The notes under the pieces were generated by a model. The model did no database searches. It worked only from the letters and a program-made list of their open reading frames with translations, and was not told the origin of the DNA. Positions 18,027 through 26,266 of a stretch of 38,162 bases of DNA are shown piece by piece (the first letter of the stretch is position 1; every line of letters begins with the position of its first letter). A program made the position numbers and the translations under genes. This DNA is from Thermoanaerobaculia bacterium (lineage in GTDB: Bacteria > Acidobacteriota > Thermoanaerobaculia > Multivoradales > JAHEKO01): the NCBI GenBank assembly GCA_945787575.1, contig CALZKB010000009.1, positions 1-38,162 of the forward strand. Reading direction: 5' to 3'.

Positions 18027-20804
18027 TCAAGGAGAACCGACCGCTGCGTCGAGAAGCACTCGTGGATCGCCGTGGCGGCCGGCCGCGACCCACTCCCAGA
18101 GGAGCTCGGCCGAGCGTTGGTCCGCGACCTCGAGGGTATTGCGCTCGGTCGGGTCGGCGAACAGAAGGTCCATCATCCGCTTGAGGAGCTCTTCGTCGAG
18201 CTCGATCGTCGGTGCTTTGTCGTCATACCAGAGTCGGGGGTCGGAGACCTCGATGCTGCGCGGCATCTGCCAGTGGGTTCCGAAATGGACACGCAGCATT
18301 TCGGGAAGGGGCAGGTAGACGAGCTCGAACGAAGCTCCGCCGAGCCGGCTCCACTGCACGCGAACGTCGCTGGCAAGCTCGGCGACGAGCTTGTTGGTGA
18401 TTCGGGCCGAGGCGGAGCCGACGGCACCGAGACCGCGATCTTCGCGGTAGCCGATCGAGAGCCCCGACGCGTCGGCTACGACGACACGAAGCGGCGGGAG
18501 TCCGAGCGCTGCGCCGGTTGCCGCGAGCTCGTCGAGCGCGGAGCGCAGCGCGAGAAGCAAGCTCACCAAGCCCCGGCTGTCGATCGCGCCGCCGTCGGTC
18601 ACCCAGTAGCTCGAGGTCTCGCCGTCGGTCACGTCGACCTTGGCGTTCGAGAAGACCGGAGAGAAGTTGGCGCTGAGCGACGCCGCCGTGGCGAGCGGCG
18701 TCTCCGGCGCTCGGACGACCGCATAATCGAGGTCGAGCGGCCAGCCGGAGAGCCGGCTCTCAGTGCTGCCCTCGGAGAGCGACGCGACGTTGGTGATCAC
18801 CAGACGGCTTCCGGCTCGGTCGAGCCGCGCGCATTCGCGGAGCTTGCGCCCTTCCTCGAGACACGGATCGCGATCGCCTTCCCGCTTCCAGAATCCGGTA
18901 ACCCCGGTGTTGAAGACGAGCCCGAGCGGGTGGCTGCTCTCGGTCACGCAGCCGAGGGTCCGGCAGCCTTCGCCGCCGGGATGGAAGGCGCGGCCGAAGC
19001 TCTCGGTCAGAAGTTGTCCGAGGCGGGTGCCGTTCATGAAGCGCCATTCGCCGAGCCCCGACAGGACATCCTGGATGTAAGGAGCCGCCATCGCTTCGCG
19101 AAACTCCTCCCAGCTGCCGTCGGCCATGGCCAGGGAGCGCGCGAGGCGATCGCGATGGGAGGCGAAGAAGGCCACGCCGGCGCTGCCCCCCGAAACGCTC
19201 GACATCAGCAAGACTCGATCGAGGGCGCCGCGATCGTGCATCCCGCGCATCACCGCATAGGAATAGAGGGCGGCGCGGGTCCCGCCTCCAGAGAAGGCGA
19301 GCGCATAGTAGGGGGAGTCGTCGCCAGCGGTCGAAGCGGCGCGCAGCGCCTCCCCAAGATCGAAGAGGGCTGCGTCGGATATCCCGCCGACCGCGAGGGC
19401 GGCCCGCTGCTCGACAGTGTAGAGGCGGTAGCCGAAGCCACTCAGGACGAGAATGAGGGCGAGCGCCGGCAGTGCTGCGTGGAGCCGCGTCTTCTCGACG
19501 AGGGCGTCGAGGAGGTGCCCCACGCGATCGAATTCCTCCCAAGTGATCGGTGCGCCTGCGCGGTCCTCCCCTCCGCGCTCGTCCTCAGCATCTCTTCTGC
19601 GCTCTCTCGAGCTCGCGCGCGCGCGGCATTCGAGCTGCTCGTGGATGCGGTGAAAGACGTCGATCGGCCGGTAAGACTCGAAGTTGGGCGTTTCGTCGTC
19701 GGCTCCGGACGTCGGATCGAGGGACCTCTCGGCGTCGCTGTCTCGAATGGCGATCAGCCGGCCGGCGCCGTGGATCTGAAGCCGCGCCTCGCCCATCCGC
19801 CCGCCGTGAAAGTGGACCCGCTGGGGATATCTCTCTTCGTCGGTCAGCAGGCCGAGGAGGACCTCGGCGGCGGCCCGCTGCACCCAATAGTCGTAGAGCC
19901 AGAAGATCAGATAGAAGATTCCCGCGAGGCTCAAGATCACCCGCAGGCTCGCCTGATCGAGCACCGTCGTGACGTAGTCGATGTTCAGGATCCGGGCAGC
20001 CGCGAGAACGATCACGAGCGCCGAGACGCCCGCCGGGGCGCCGACGAGGAACGCCTGCCGCACGAGAACCTGGAAGGACTGCAGGTGGCGGTCGTAATGC
20101 ACGGAGGCGAGCGCCACCCAGGTGAGGACGAGGGCGATCCAGAAGAACCACCCGACCAGCTCGCCCGGAGCCGCGACGACGGCGAACGAGGGAAACAGCG
20201 CCAGCATGGAAGGGGAGGTGATCGGCACCAGCGCGTAGGCACGCAAGATCCGCGCTGGGCTGGGTGGTCCGTCCTTCTTGGTTACGAAGAACTGGGTCGT
20301 TTGCAAGTGCGGCATGAACGCCTTGCGGAGACGGTCCCGATCGCTTCCGATCAGCGCCTCGGCCAGCCAGCGGCTGGCGGGCATGCCGCAGCTCAGGCCG
20401 ATGGTGCCGAGGATGGCGAAGACGTGGCGGTACGGTGCGTGGTCGATCTCGAGGGTCTCGCCATCGGCGGCGAAGAACACGGCGAGGGCGAAGAAGGCGT
20501 GCAAGAGCCACTGCAGGATCGGCAGCCCGCGGCCGAGCGCCCAGCGGGCGATCGCGAGGTGGAGGGCGAAGGCGACGACGCAACCGAGGGCGAGACCGAG
20601 GCCGCGCCAGCGAGGCATGCCGTAGGCGAGCGCCACGATCACGGGAATCGGCAGAAACATCGCGAGAGGCGAGTAGCCTTCGACGAATCCCGCCTTGTGC
20701 AGGAACGATCCCTCGGTGCGGTTGGTTCTGAGGTCGCGCCCGCGCAGCCAGGCGTCGAGCCGGCCGGGGAAGGCGAAGAACGCGCTTTCGAGTCTCCTCC
20801 ACAT
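18027..20804 (-). CDS. Membrane-bound patatin-like phospholipase
   Basis: This predicted 925-residue protein fuses a multi-helix membrane part to a patatin domain. Six to eight hydrophobic segments lie within about residues 45-345, plus one at about 435-455 (LHAALPALALILVLSGFGYRL). An acidic, Arg-rich cytosolic loop separates the groups. The patatin part shows the glycine-rich oxyanion loop FSGGGTRAALYSYAV (about 501), the nucleophile motif SSVSGGSAGVAFF (about 535), and the catalytic dyad Asp in YWVTDGGAIDSRG (about 735), so it should be an active acyl hydrolase. The ATG at 20804 is preferred to the in-frame TTG at 20828. It is one gene downstream of the SLC13 transporter (76 bases). The role could be membrane lipid turnover; the membrane extension is unusual among bacterial patatins. 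Confidence 0.88.
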   Translation of the reverse strand: MWRRLESAFFAFPGRLDAWLRGRDLRTNRTEGSFLHKAGFVEGYSPLAMFLPIPVIVALAYGMPRWRGLGLALGCVVAFALHLAIARWALGRGLPILQWLLHAFFALAVFFAADGETLEIDHAPYRHVFAILGTIGLSCGMPASRWLAEALIGSDRDRLRKAFMPHLQTTQFFVTKKDGPPSPARILRAYALVPITSPSMLALFPSFAVVAAPGELVGWFFWIALVLTWVALASVHYDRHLQSFQVLVRQAFLVGAPAGVSALVIVLAAARILNIDYVTTVLDQASLRVILSLAGIFYLIFWLYDYWVQRAAAEVLLGLLTDEERYPQRVHFHGGRMGEARLQIHGAGRLIAIRDSDAERSLDPTSGADDETPNFESYRPIDVFHRIHEQLECRARASSRERRRDAEDERGGEDRAGAPITWEEFDRVGHLLDALVEKTRLHAALPALALILVLSGFGYRLYTVEQRAALAVGGISDAALFDLGEALRAASTAGDDSPYYALAFSGGGTRAALYSYAVMRGMHDRGALDRVLLMSSVSGGSAGVAFFASHRDRLARSLAMADGSWEEFREAMAAPYIQDVLSGLGEWRFMNGTRLGQLLTESFGRAFHPGGEGCRTLGCVTESSHPLGLVFNTGVTGFWKREGDRDPCLEEGRKLRECARLDRAGSRLVITNVASLSEGSTESRLSGWPLDLDYAVVRAPETPLATAASLSANFSPVFSNAKVDVTDGETSSYWVTDGGAIDSRGLVSLLLALRSALDELAATGAALGLPPLRVVVADASGLSIGYREDRGLGAVGSASARITNKLVAELASDVRVQWSRLGGASFELVYLPLPEMLRVHFGTHWQMPRSIEVSDPRLWYDDKAPTIELDEELLKRMMDLLFADPTERNTLEVADQRSAELLWEWVAAGRHGDPRVLLDAAVGSP

Positions 20805-20880
20805 GGTGGGTCTCGTCTTCCTTGCCAACCACCCAGCTAGGTCGGTCGATCGGCTCGCTTCGCGACCAGGAGACGCCTCC

Positions 20881-23214
20881 TCAGAACGGGAAGAAGACCG
20901 GAACGAGAAACACCAACAGGACGAACAGCAGGAGGGTCAACGGAGTTCCGACCTTGAGATAGTCCGACGACCGATAGCCGCCGGCGCCCATGACCAGCAA
21001 GTTGGCCTTGTGGCTGAACGGCGTCATGAAAGCGGCCGAGGCAGCGAGGCTCACGCCCATCATCAACGGGTAGGGGCTGTAGTTGAGCTTGTCGGCCATC
21101 TCGAGGACGACGGGTGCCAGCAACACCACCGCGGGAGCGCCGTCGAGCCCTTGGCTCAGCAGGCTCGCCAGGACGATCAGCGCGGCGAGCACCGCGTGAG
21201 GTCCCAGGGGGCCCGCCAAGGCGGTGACGCTGTCGGCAAGGAAGTTGGCGGCTCCGGTGCGCTCCATGGCAAAGCCGACGGGCAGGACCGCGGCCACCAG
21301 AAAGATGGCTCGCCACTCGATCGTCTGGTAAGCCTCGCGCATCGTCAGTGCCCCGGCGAGGATGGCGAGCGAGGCCGCGGTGAAGGCCGCGACGTGGATC
21401 GGCTGAAAACCGGTCGCCACCAATACGATCATCAAGACGAGAGCGCCCAGCGCATACTTTGCCTTAGCTGGCCGGCGCGGTCCCTGATCGACCTCGGAAA
21501 GCACGACGAAGTCGGGTTCCGAGGCGAGCTTTTCGATCCGTTCCGGGGTGCCGAAGAGCAAGAGGGCGTCACCGGTGCGAAGCGGAATGTCGGCGAAGTC
21601 CGCATGGATGGGCCGTCCGTCGCGCCACAGCGCCAAGGCGATCATCCGGTACCGGTCACGGAAGTCCATGTCGGCCAGGGTCCGGCCGGCCGCCGCGGAG
21701 CGCGGCGCGACGCTCGCCTCGACCATCACCATCCTGTCGGTCTCGAGCGAGGTCTTCGCGGCCTTGGGCTTGAGCTCGACCTCTCCCATTTCGAGCAGCG
21801 CCGCGATGCTCGCGGGCCTGGAGGCGAGAAGCAACCGATCCCCGCTGTGAATCACCTCGTTCGGGGCGACAGCCAGGCGGGTGGAGTCGCCCCGTGCGAT
21901 GCCCGCGACCGTCAGATCCGCCAGCTCACCGAGCCGGCTCTCGGCGATCGAGACGCCGTCGAGGGCCGACCCGTCGGGAACGACGATCACGTAGATCCCG
22001 GTGCCGAGCTCCTCGACGGCGGCAAGCCCGACGTCCCCGATGTCGAAGTCGGCCTCATCCCCGAAGCGTTTCAAGGCGGCGTGCTCGCCCAGAGCGAGGA
22101 TCTCGTCGCCGGCGTCCAGGGGATAGTCGCCGAGCCGGTCGAGCCGCAGTGCGCCGTCCCGCCGAAGCCCGACGACGACGAGACCGAAACGGCTCCGGAA
22201 GTCGAGCTGGCGCAAGGTCTTGCCGACGACCGCCGTCTCCGGCTTGACGGTCGCGCGTACGCCGTCGACCCCGCCCATCAACCTGGGAAGCTCGTCCAGC
22301 CCGATCGCCTGAACCTCGACGTCCTGGAGCCTGAGGAGCTCGGTCAGGCGTTGCGCCTCGCCGTCGACGAAGAGCACGTCGCCGCCGCGCAGCTCGGCGC
22401 TCGCGCTTGCCTCGATACGCTTTTCCGCGCCGCGAAGAATCGACAGCACCTTGACTCCCAGGGTGTTGCCAATCCGGGTCTCGGCGAGGGTGCGGCCGTC
22501 GAGCGGCGAATCGTCGGCAAGTCGGATGAAGAACAGTCGCTCCTCGAGCTGGTAGAGCTGACTGAGGTCGGCACCGCCGGGTTGCGTGGCGCCGCGTTGC
22601 TCGCGAGAGGGAAGGAGCCTGCGCCCGAGGGTCAGCATGTAGACGACGCCGAGAGCGAGGATCGCCAACCCGAGCGGCGTGAAGTCGAAGAGCTGGAACG
22701 GCTCGAGACCGCGATCGGCGAGGATCTGAGCCGCCAGGATGTTGGGTGGCGTACCGACGAGGGTGGTCGTGCCCCCGAGGATGGCGCCGAAAGCGAGGGG
22801 CATGAAGAGGCGTGACGGAGCGAGACCCGCCCGCGGCCCGAGGGTCGCGACCGCCGGCATCAGGACGGCGACGGCGGCGATGTTGTTCATGAAGGCCGAC
22901 AGCACGCCGGCGACGACCATGAGCACGACGACCAGCCGGATCTCGCTGTCGCCGACCAACCGATGGATGTGCCTGCCGATGGTGTCGGCGACGCCGGTCG
23001 CGAGGAGAGCCGCACCGAGGATGAAGACCGCCAGCATGGTGATGACGGCGGGCGACGAGAATCCCTGGAACGCCTCGGCCGGCGTCACGTAACCGGCGAA
23101 AATCAACACCACGAGACCGAGAAACGCGGTGAGATCGACGGCCAGCTTCTCCGTCAGGAAAAGGTAGACCATGACGGCGAGTAGGGCGAAGAGAGCGCCG
23201 ATCTGAGGGGTCAC
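20881..23214 (-). CDS. SLC13/DASS-type transporter with four RCK_C domains
   Basis: This 777-residue inner-membrane anion or dicarboxylate transporter starts with GTG. An N-terminal half of about five or six helices (residues 1-200) contains FMNNIAAVAVLMPAV and GGTTTLVGTPPNILA, which match the clamshell motif of DASS transporters. A cytosolic insert follows, with four copies of the RCK/TrkA C-terminal type of domain at about 222-290, 318-385, 402-470 and 490-570 (GKTLRQLDFRSRFGLVVVGLRR; GRTLADMDFRDRYRMIALALWR). The second transporter half occupies 590-777 (LLSQGLDGAPAVVLLAPVVLE). Relatives such as YfbS usually have two RCK_C domains at a shorter length. The RCK domains should bind a ligand that gates transport; the ligand and the transported anion are unknown. 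It leads the minus-strand operon. Confidence 0.92.
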   Translation of the reverse strand: MTPQIGALFALLAVMVYLFLTEKLAVDLTAFLGLVVLIFAGYVTPAEAFQGFSSPAVITMLAVFILGAALLATGVADTIGRHIHRLVGDSEIRLVVVLMVVAGVLSAFMNNIAAVAVLMPAVATLGPRAGLAPSRLFMPLAFGAILGGTTTLVGTPPNILAAQILADRGLEPFQLFDFTPLGLAILALGVVYMLTLGRRLLPSREQRGATQPGGADLSQLYQLEERLFFIRLADDSPLDGRTLAETRIGNTLGVKVLSILRGAEKRIEASASAELRGGDVLFVDGEAQRLTELLRLQDVEVQAIGLDELPRLMGGVDGVRATVKPETAVVGKTLRQLDFRSRFGLVVVGLRRDGALRLDRLGDYPLDAGDEILALGEHAALKRFGDEADFDIGDVGLAAVEELGTGIYVIVVPDGSALDGVSIAESRLGELADLTVAGIARGDSTRLAVAPNEVIHSGDRLLLASRPASIAALLEMGEVELKPKAAKTSLETDRMVMVEASVAPRSAAAGRTLADMDFRDRYRMIALALWRDGRPIHADFADIPLRTGDALLLFGTPERIEKLASEPDFVVLSEVDQGPRRPAKAKYALGALVLMIVLVATGFQPIHVAAFTAASLAILAGALTMREAYQTIEWRAIFLVAAVLPVGFAMERTGAANFLADSVTALAGPLGPHAVLAALIVLASLLSQGLDGAPAVVLLAPVVLEMADKLNYSPYPLMMGVSLAASAAFMTPFSHKANLLVMGAGGYRSSDYLKVGTPLTLLLFVLLVFLVPVFFPF

Positions 23215-23292
23215 TTGTCGATTGTAGCCCGAGCCGCAGCAACGTCCGATCGCGCTCGGAGAGCCGGGCGGAGGGCGCGGATCGATAGTACG

Positions 23293-24927
23293 ATGGACCT
23301 CAATCGCCGCCTGCGAGCCACCAGCCCAGTGATGAGCTCACCTCTTCGAGTCGACTACGTCTCCCCGCTGCCGCCGGTGCGGTCGGGGATCGCGGACTAT
23401 AGCGCCGACCTGCTGCCGCGTCTTGCGCCGCTGTGTGACCTGCGGGTGGTACGCCTTCCGAATCAGCTGGTGACGGCCGAGCTCGAGCAGCGCTGGAGCC
23501 CGGTCCCGTCGAGCGTCCTCGGCGAAGAAGGCCGCCTGCCGCTCTACCAGATGGGCAACAACGAGCACCACGCCGAGGCCTGGAAGCTCGCTCACGAGAT
23601 TCCAGGGGTTCTCACCTTGCACGATCTGGTGCTGCATCACCTGCTGATCGAACTGACCCTCGGCGAGGGGGACTCGGAGGGCTACGCCGAGCGGCTGGAA
23701 GCGGATCACGGTTGGCTCGGAACGGACGTTGCGCGGGCGCGCGAGTGGACCGAGCTCGGTCAGTCCGCGGTCTTCGGTCTGCCCGCTCACCGCACCCTCC
23801 TGCGGCGCCAGCGGGGAGTGCTCGTTCACAGCCGGTGGGCGGCCGACACGCTGGCCGAGTCGGACGAGGAGCTCGCGGTGCGCGTCGTGCCGATGGGGGT
23901 GCCGCTCTCCGAGCCGGCGAGCGAGGCGGAGGCGGCAGGTTGGCGCGAGCGCGCCGGGGTGCCGAGCGGGGCGTCGTTGATCGGTTCCTTCGGCTTCCAG
24001 ACCCCGATCAAGCGGACCGACAGGGCGATCGAGGCACTCGCGAGCGAAGCGCTGGCCGGAGTCCATCTGCTGATCGGCGGAGAAGTGTCGGGCAACCTCG
24101 ATCTCGAGGGAGTCGTCCGTGAAGCCGGCGTCGGCGACCGCGTACATTTTCTCGGTTTCCTCGACTTCGACGAGTTCGAGACCGCAATCGCGGCCTGCGA
24201 CCTATGCCTCAACCTGCGCTACCCGACGGCCGGTGAAACCTCGGCGTCGCTCTTGCGGATGCTGGCGCTGGCGCGGCCGGCGATCGTCTCGGACTATGCG
24301 CAGTTCTCGGAGCTGCCGGACGACGTGGCGGTCAAGGTGCCGCTCGGAGAGGGTGAGGTCGAAGCGCTGGCGACGACCGTCGGTAGCCTGCTGGCCGATC
24401 GCCAGCGCCTGAGACGAATGTCGCGGGCGGCGCACGAGTACGTGGCGAGGGTGCACGATCCGAGGCGAGCCGCCGAGGCGGTCGTCGCGGCCTGCAGTGA
24501 GCTCGGCGTCCTCGAGCCGTTGGGCGATCGCGCCGCCGTCGTCCCGCCGCCCACGAGCTTCCTCTACCGCTCGCTGCCGGGGTCGCTCGAAGTCGCCGGC
24601 GCCGACAAGCCTTGGCCGGAAGGCGAGAGGCGCCGCCTCGGCGTGCACCTGCGCAACGAGGGGATCGCCCGCTGGCTTTCGGCCGAGCACGAGATCGGCG
24701 GGGTGATGATCGATGTCCACTGGCGTAAAGAGCACAAGGGCGAAGCGGGTGAGCAGCACTGGCTCGAGCTCCCTCGGGATCTCGATCCGGGCGACTCGAT
24801 CGATCTCGAGATCGCGATCCGGCGGCCACTCGTGGACGCCAACCTGCTCGTGATCGAGCCGCATCTACGCGAGATCACCGGGTTCAATGCCATCGACGGC
24901 CCGTCGTGGATTCGGGAGCTCGAATGA
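23293..24927 (+). CDS. GT4-type glycosyltransferase with a C-terminal beta-sandwich module
   Basis: This 544-residue cytosolic GT-B-fold glycosyltransferase probably adds a sugar to a lipid-linked or surface glycan. The N-terminal acceptor domain begins VDYVSPLPPVRSGIADYSADL. The donor domain has IGSFGFQTPIKRTDRAIEAL, HFLGFLDFDEFETAIAACD, and PTAGETSASLLRMLALARPAIVSD near 310, the region holding the GT4 glutamate. After about residue 440 comes a predicted all-beta module (RRRLGVHLRNEGIARWLSAE, then LPRDLDPGDSIDLEIAI) that resembles the end of the GT-C gene at 26267. ATG 23293 is used; ATG 23332 (MSSPLRVDY) is equally possible because neither has a strong ribosome site. Its stop overlaps the methyltransferase start by four bases. 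Sugar and acceptor cannot be told. Confidence 0.9.
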   Translation: MDLNRRLRATSPVMSSPLRVDYVSPLPPVRSGIADYSADLLPRLAPLCDLRVVRLPNQLVTAELEQRWSPVPSSVLGEEGRLPLYQMGNNEHHAEAWKLAHEIPGVLTLHDLVLHHLLIELTLGEGDSEGYAERLEADHGWLGTDVARAREWTELGQSAVFGLPAHRTLLRRQRGVLVHSRWAADTLAESDEELAVRVVPMGVPLSEPASEAEAAGWRERAGVPSGASLIGSFGFQTPIKRTDRAIEALASEALAGVHLLIGGEVSGNLDLEGVVREAGVGDRVHFLGFLDFDEFETAIAACDLCLNLRYPTAGETSASLLRMLALARPAIVSDYAQFSELPDDVAVKVPLGEGEVEALATTVGSLLADRQRLRRMSRAAHEYVARVHDPRRAAEAVVAACSELGVLEPLGDRAAVVPPPTSFLYRSLPGSLEVAGADKPWPEGERRRLGVHLRNEGIARWLSAEHEIGGVMIDVHWRKEHKGEAGEQHWLELPRDLDPGDSIDLEIAIRRPLVDANLLVIEPHLREITGFNAIDGPSWIRELE

Positions 24928-26255
24928 CCGACGGTCCGCTGCAGCGGGACGAAGTGGACCTGAGCCGGTGGCGGGCGCTGTGGGAGGAGGACGGTCGCTT
25001 CGAGGTGCCGCGTCGCCCCGGGCTCAAGGGGGCGCTGGTCGCGGCCGCTCGGCGGCTCTTGCGGCCGTTGTTGGCGGCACCTCTCGGCGAGCTCTGGGAA
25101 CGCCAGCGGGCCTACAACCTTCTCGTCCAGACGCAGCTCGAGCGCCGGGAAGCGGACGACGCGGCGATCCGTGAGCTGACGGAGGCGGTCGCTTCGCTGG
25201 GGCGCGATCTGCAATCGGTCCAGAGGGAGCTCGGACGCGACTTGAGCCATGCGGAGAAGCAGCTCGAAGCCGCCATCCGGATTGCGGTCAACGATGCGAA
25301 GAACGAGCGGGGCCAGCTTCTCTCCTACGTCGACGCGCACGAGAAGCAGATTCGCCGGATGGCCCTGCTCGAGAGCGAGGGGTTCGACGAGGTGAAGCGC
25401 CACCACGAAGCGGTCTTCTCCCTTCTCGAGCACAGACTCGAGCAGTACCGGCAATCCGCCGGCGAGCTTCGGGCACGGCTCGTGTCCCTTCTCAAGGTGG
25501 CGGAGTCGGGCGGGGCGCCGGCGCTCGAGGCGGCGGTCGGCGAGCAGGCGTATCTGGAGCTCGAACGGCGGCACCGCGGCACCGAAGAGGAGATCGCAGC
25601 TCGGATTGAGCCCTATCTCGGTTTCTTCAAGCCGCCGAGTCAGTTCCGAGGCAGCGGCGAGGTGCTCGATCTCGGCTGCGGTAGAGGGGAAGCGTTGGCC
25701 CTACTCGGAGCGCGAGGAATCCCGGCGCGCGGGGTCGACTCCAACGCCGAGATGGTCGCCCGGTGCGGCGAGAAGAAGCTCGCGGCCGAGGTCGGTGACC
25801 TGTTCGAGGTGCTGGCCGGCGCTACGGCGGAGAGCCTCGGTGGCGTCATCTCTTTCCACGTGATCGAGCACCTGCCGGCAGCGGCGCTCGAGCAATTGGT
25901 GCTGTTGAGCTGGAGGGCGCTCGAGCCGGGTGGCGTGCTGATCCTGGAGACGCCCAGCCCGCTCTCGCTGGTGGTCGGAGCTCGCAATTTCTGGCTCGAC
26001 CCGACCCACCAGCGGCCGGTGCACCCGGAGAGCCTCGAACTGTTGTTCGAGGAGGCGGGCTTCGAGGGAGTCGAGCGCATCGACCGCCAGCCGTTCGCGG
26101 ACTCCGAGCGACTCCCGGAGCTGCCGACCGCCGAGTTGACCGGCGACGTCCAACGCCTGGCGCACGAGATCAACCATCTGCGCGATCAGCTCGACAGCCT
26201 GCTCTATGGCTATCAGGTCTACGGCATGGTCGGGCACAAGCCGGAACGAGCCTGA
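24924..26255 (+). CDS. SAM-dependent methyltransferase with an N-terminal coiled coil
   Basis: This 443-residue protein starts with ATG overlapping the GT4 stop (ATGA), with GGGAG eight bases upstream. The earlier in-frame GTG at 24906 is unlikely. Residues about 60-200 are charged and helical and probably form a coiled coil (RDLQSVQRELGRDLSHAEKQ). The Rossmann methyltransferase begins EVLDLGCGRGEALALL (about 246), followed by GVDSN, VGDLFEVL and ISFHVIEHLPAAALEQLV. The segment NFWLDPTHQRPVHPESLELLF is typical of methyltransferases found in O-antigen and capsule clusters. By analogy with WbdD-type proteins it may cap or modify a growing glycan and the coiled coil may measure chain length, but no kinase domain is present. 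Genomic pairing with two glycosyltransferases supports a glycan role; the acceptor is unknown. Confidence 0.9.
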   Translation: MTDGPLQRDEVDLSRWRALWEEDGRFEVPRRPGLKGALVAAARRLLRPLLAAPLGELWERQRAYNLLVQTQLERREADDAAIRELTEAVASLGRDLQSVQRELGRDLSHAEKQLEAAIRIAVNDAKNERGQLLSYVDAHEKQIRRMALLESEGFDEVKRHHEAVFSLLEHRLEQYRQSAGELRARLVSLLKVAESGGAPALEAAVGEQAYLELERRHRGTEEEIAARIEPYLGFFKPPSQFRGSGEVLDLGCGRGEALALLGARGIPARGVDSNAEMVARCGEKKLAAEVGDLFEVLAGATAESLGGVISFHVIEHLPAAALEQLVLLSWRALEPGGVLILETPSPLSLVVGARNFWLDPTHQRPVHPESLELLFEEAGFEGVERIDRQPFADSERLPELPTAELTGDVQRLAHEINHLRDQLDSLLYGYQVYGMVGHKPERA

Positions 26256-26266
26256 ACCCGCTCTCG

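Noticed and set aside
20805-20828. TTG start extending the patatin protein by eight residues
   Set aside because: The ATG at 20804 is a commoner start and keeps a purine-rich site (AAGGAAG) upstream; the extension is basic and not needed.
18072-20840. A 922-residue open frame on the plus strand
   Set aside because: It is antisense to the patatin gene, whose motifs are clear. Its own translation is Arg/Glu/Gly-rich and shows no known domain or signal; long antisense frames are expected at this GC content.
20695-22815. A 706-residue open frame on the plus strand
   Set aside because: It runs antisense to the SLC13/RCK transporter, is very His/Asp/Gly-rich and has no motif. The transporter on the other strand is well supported.
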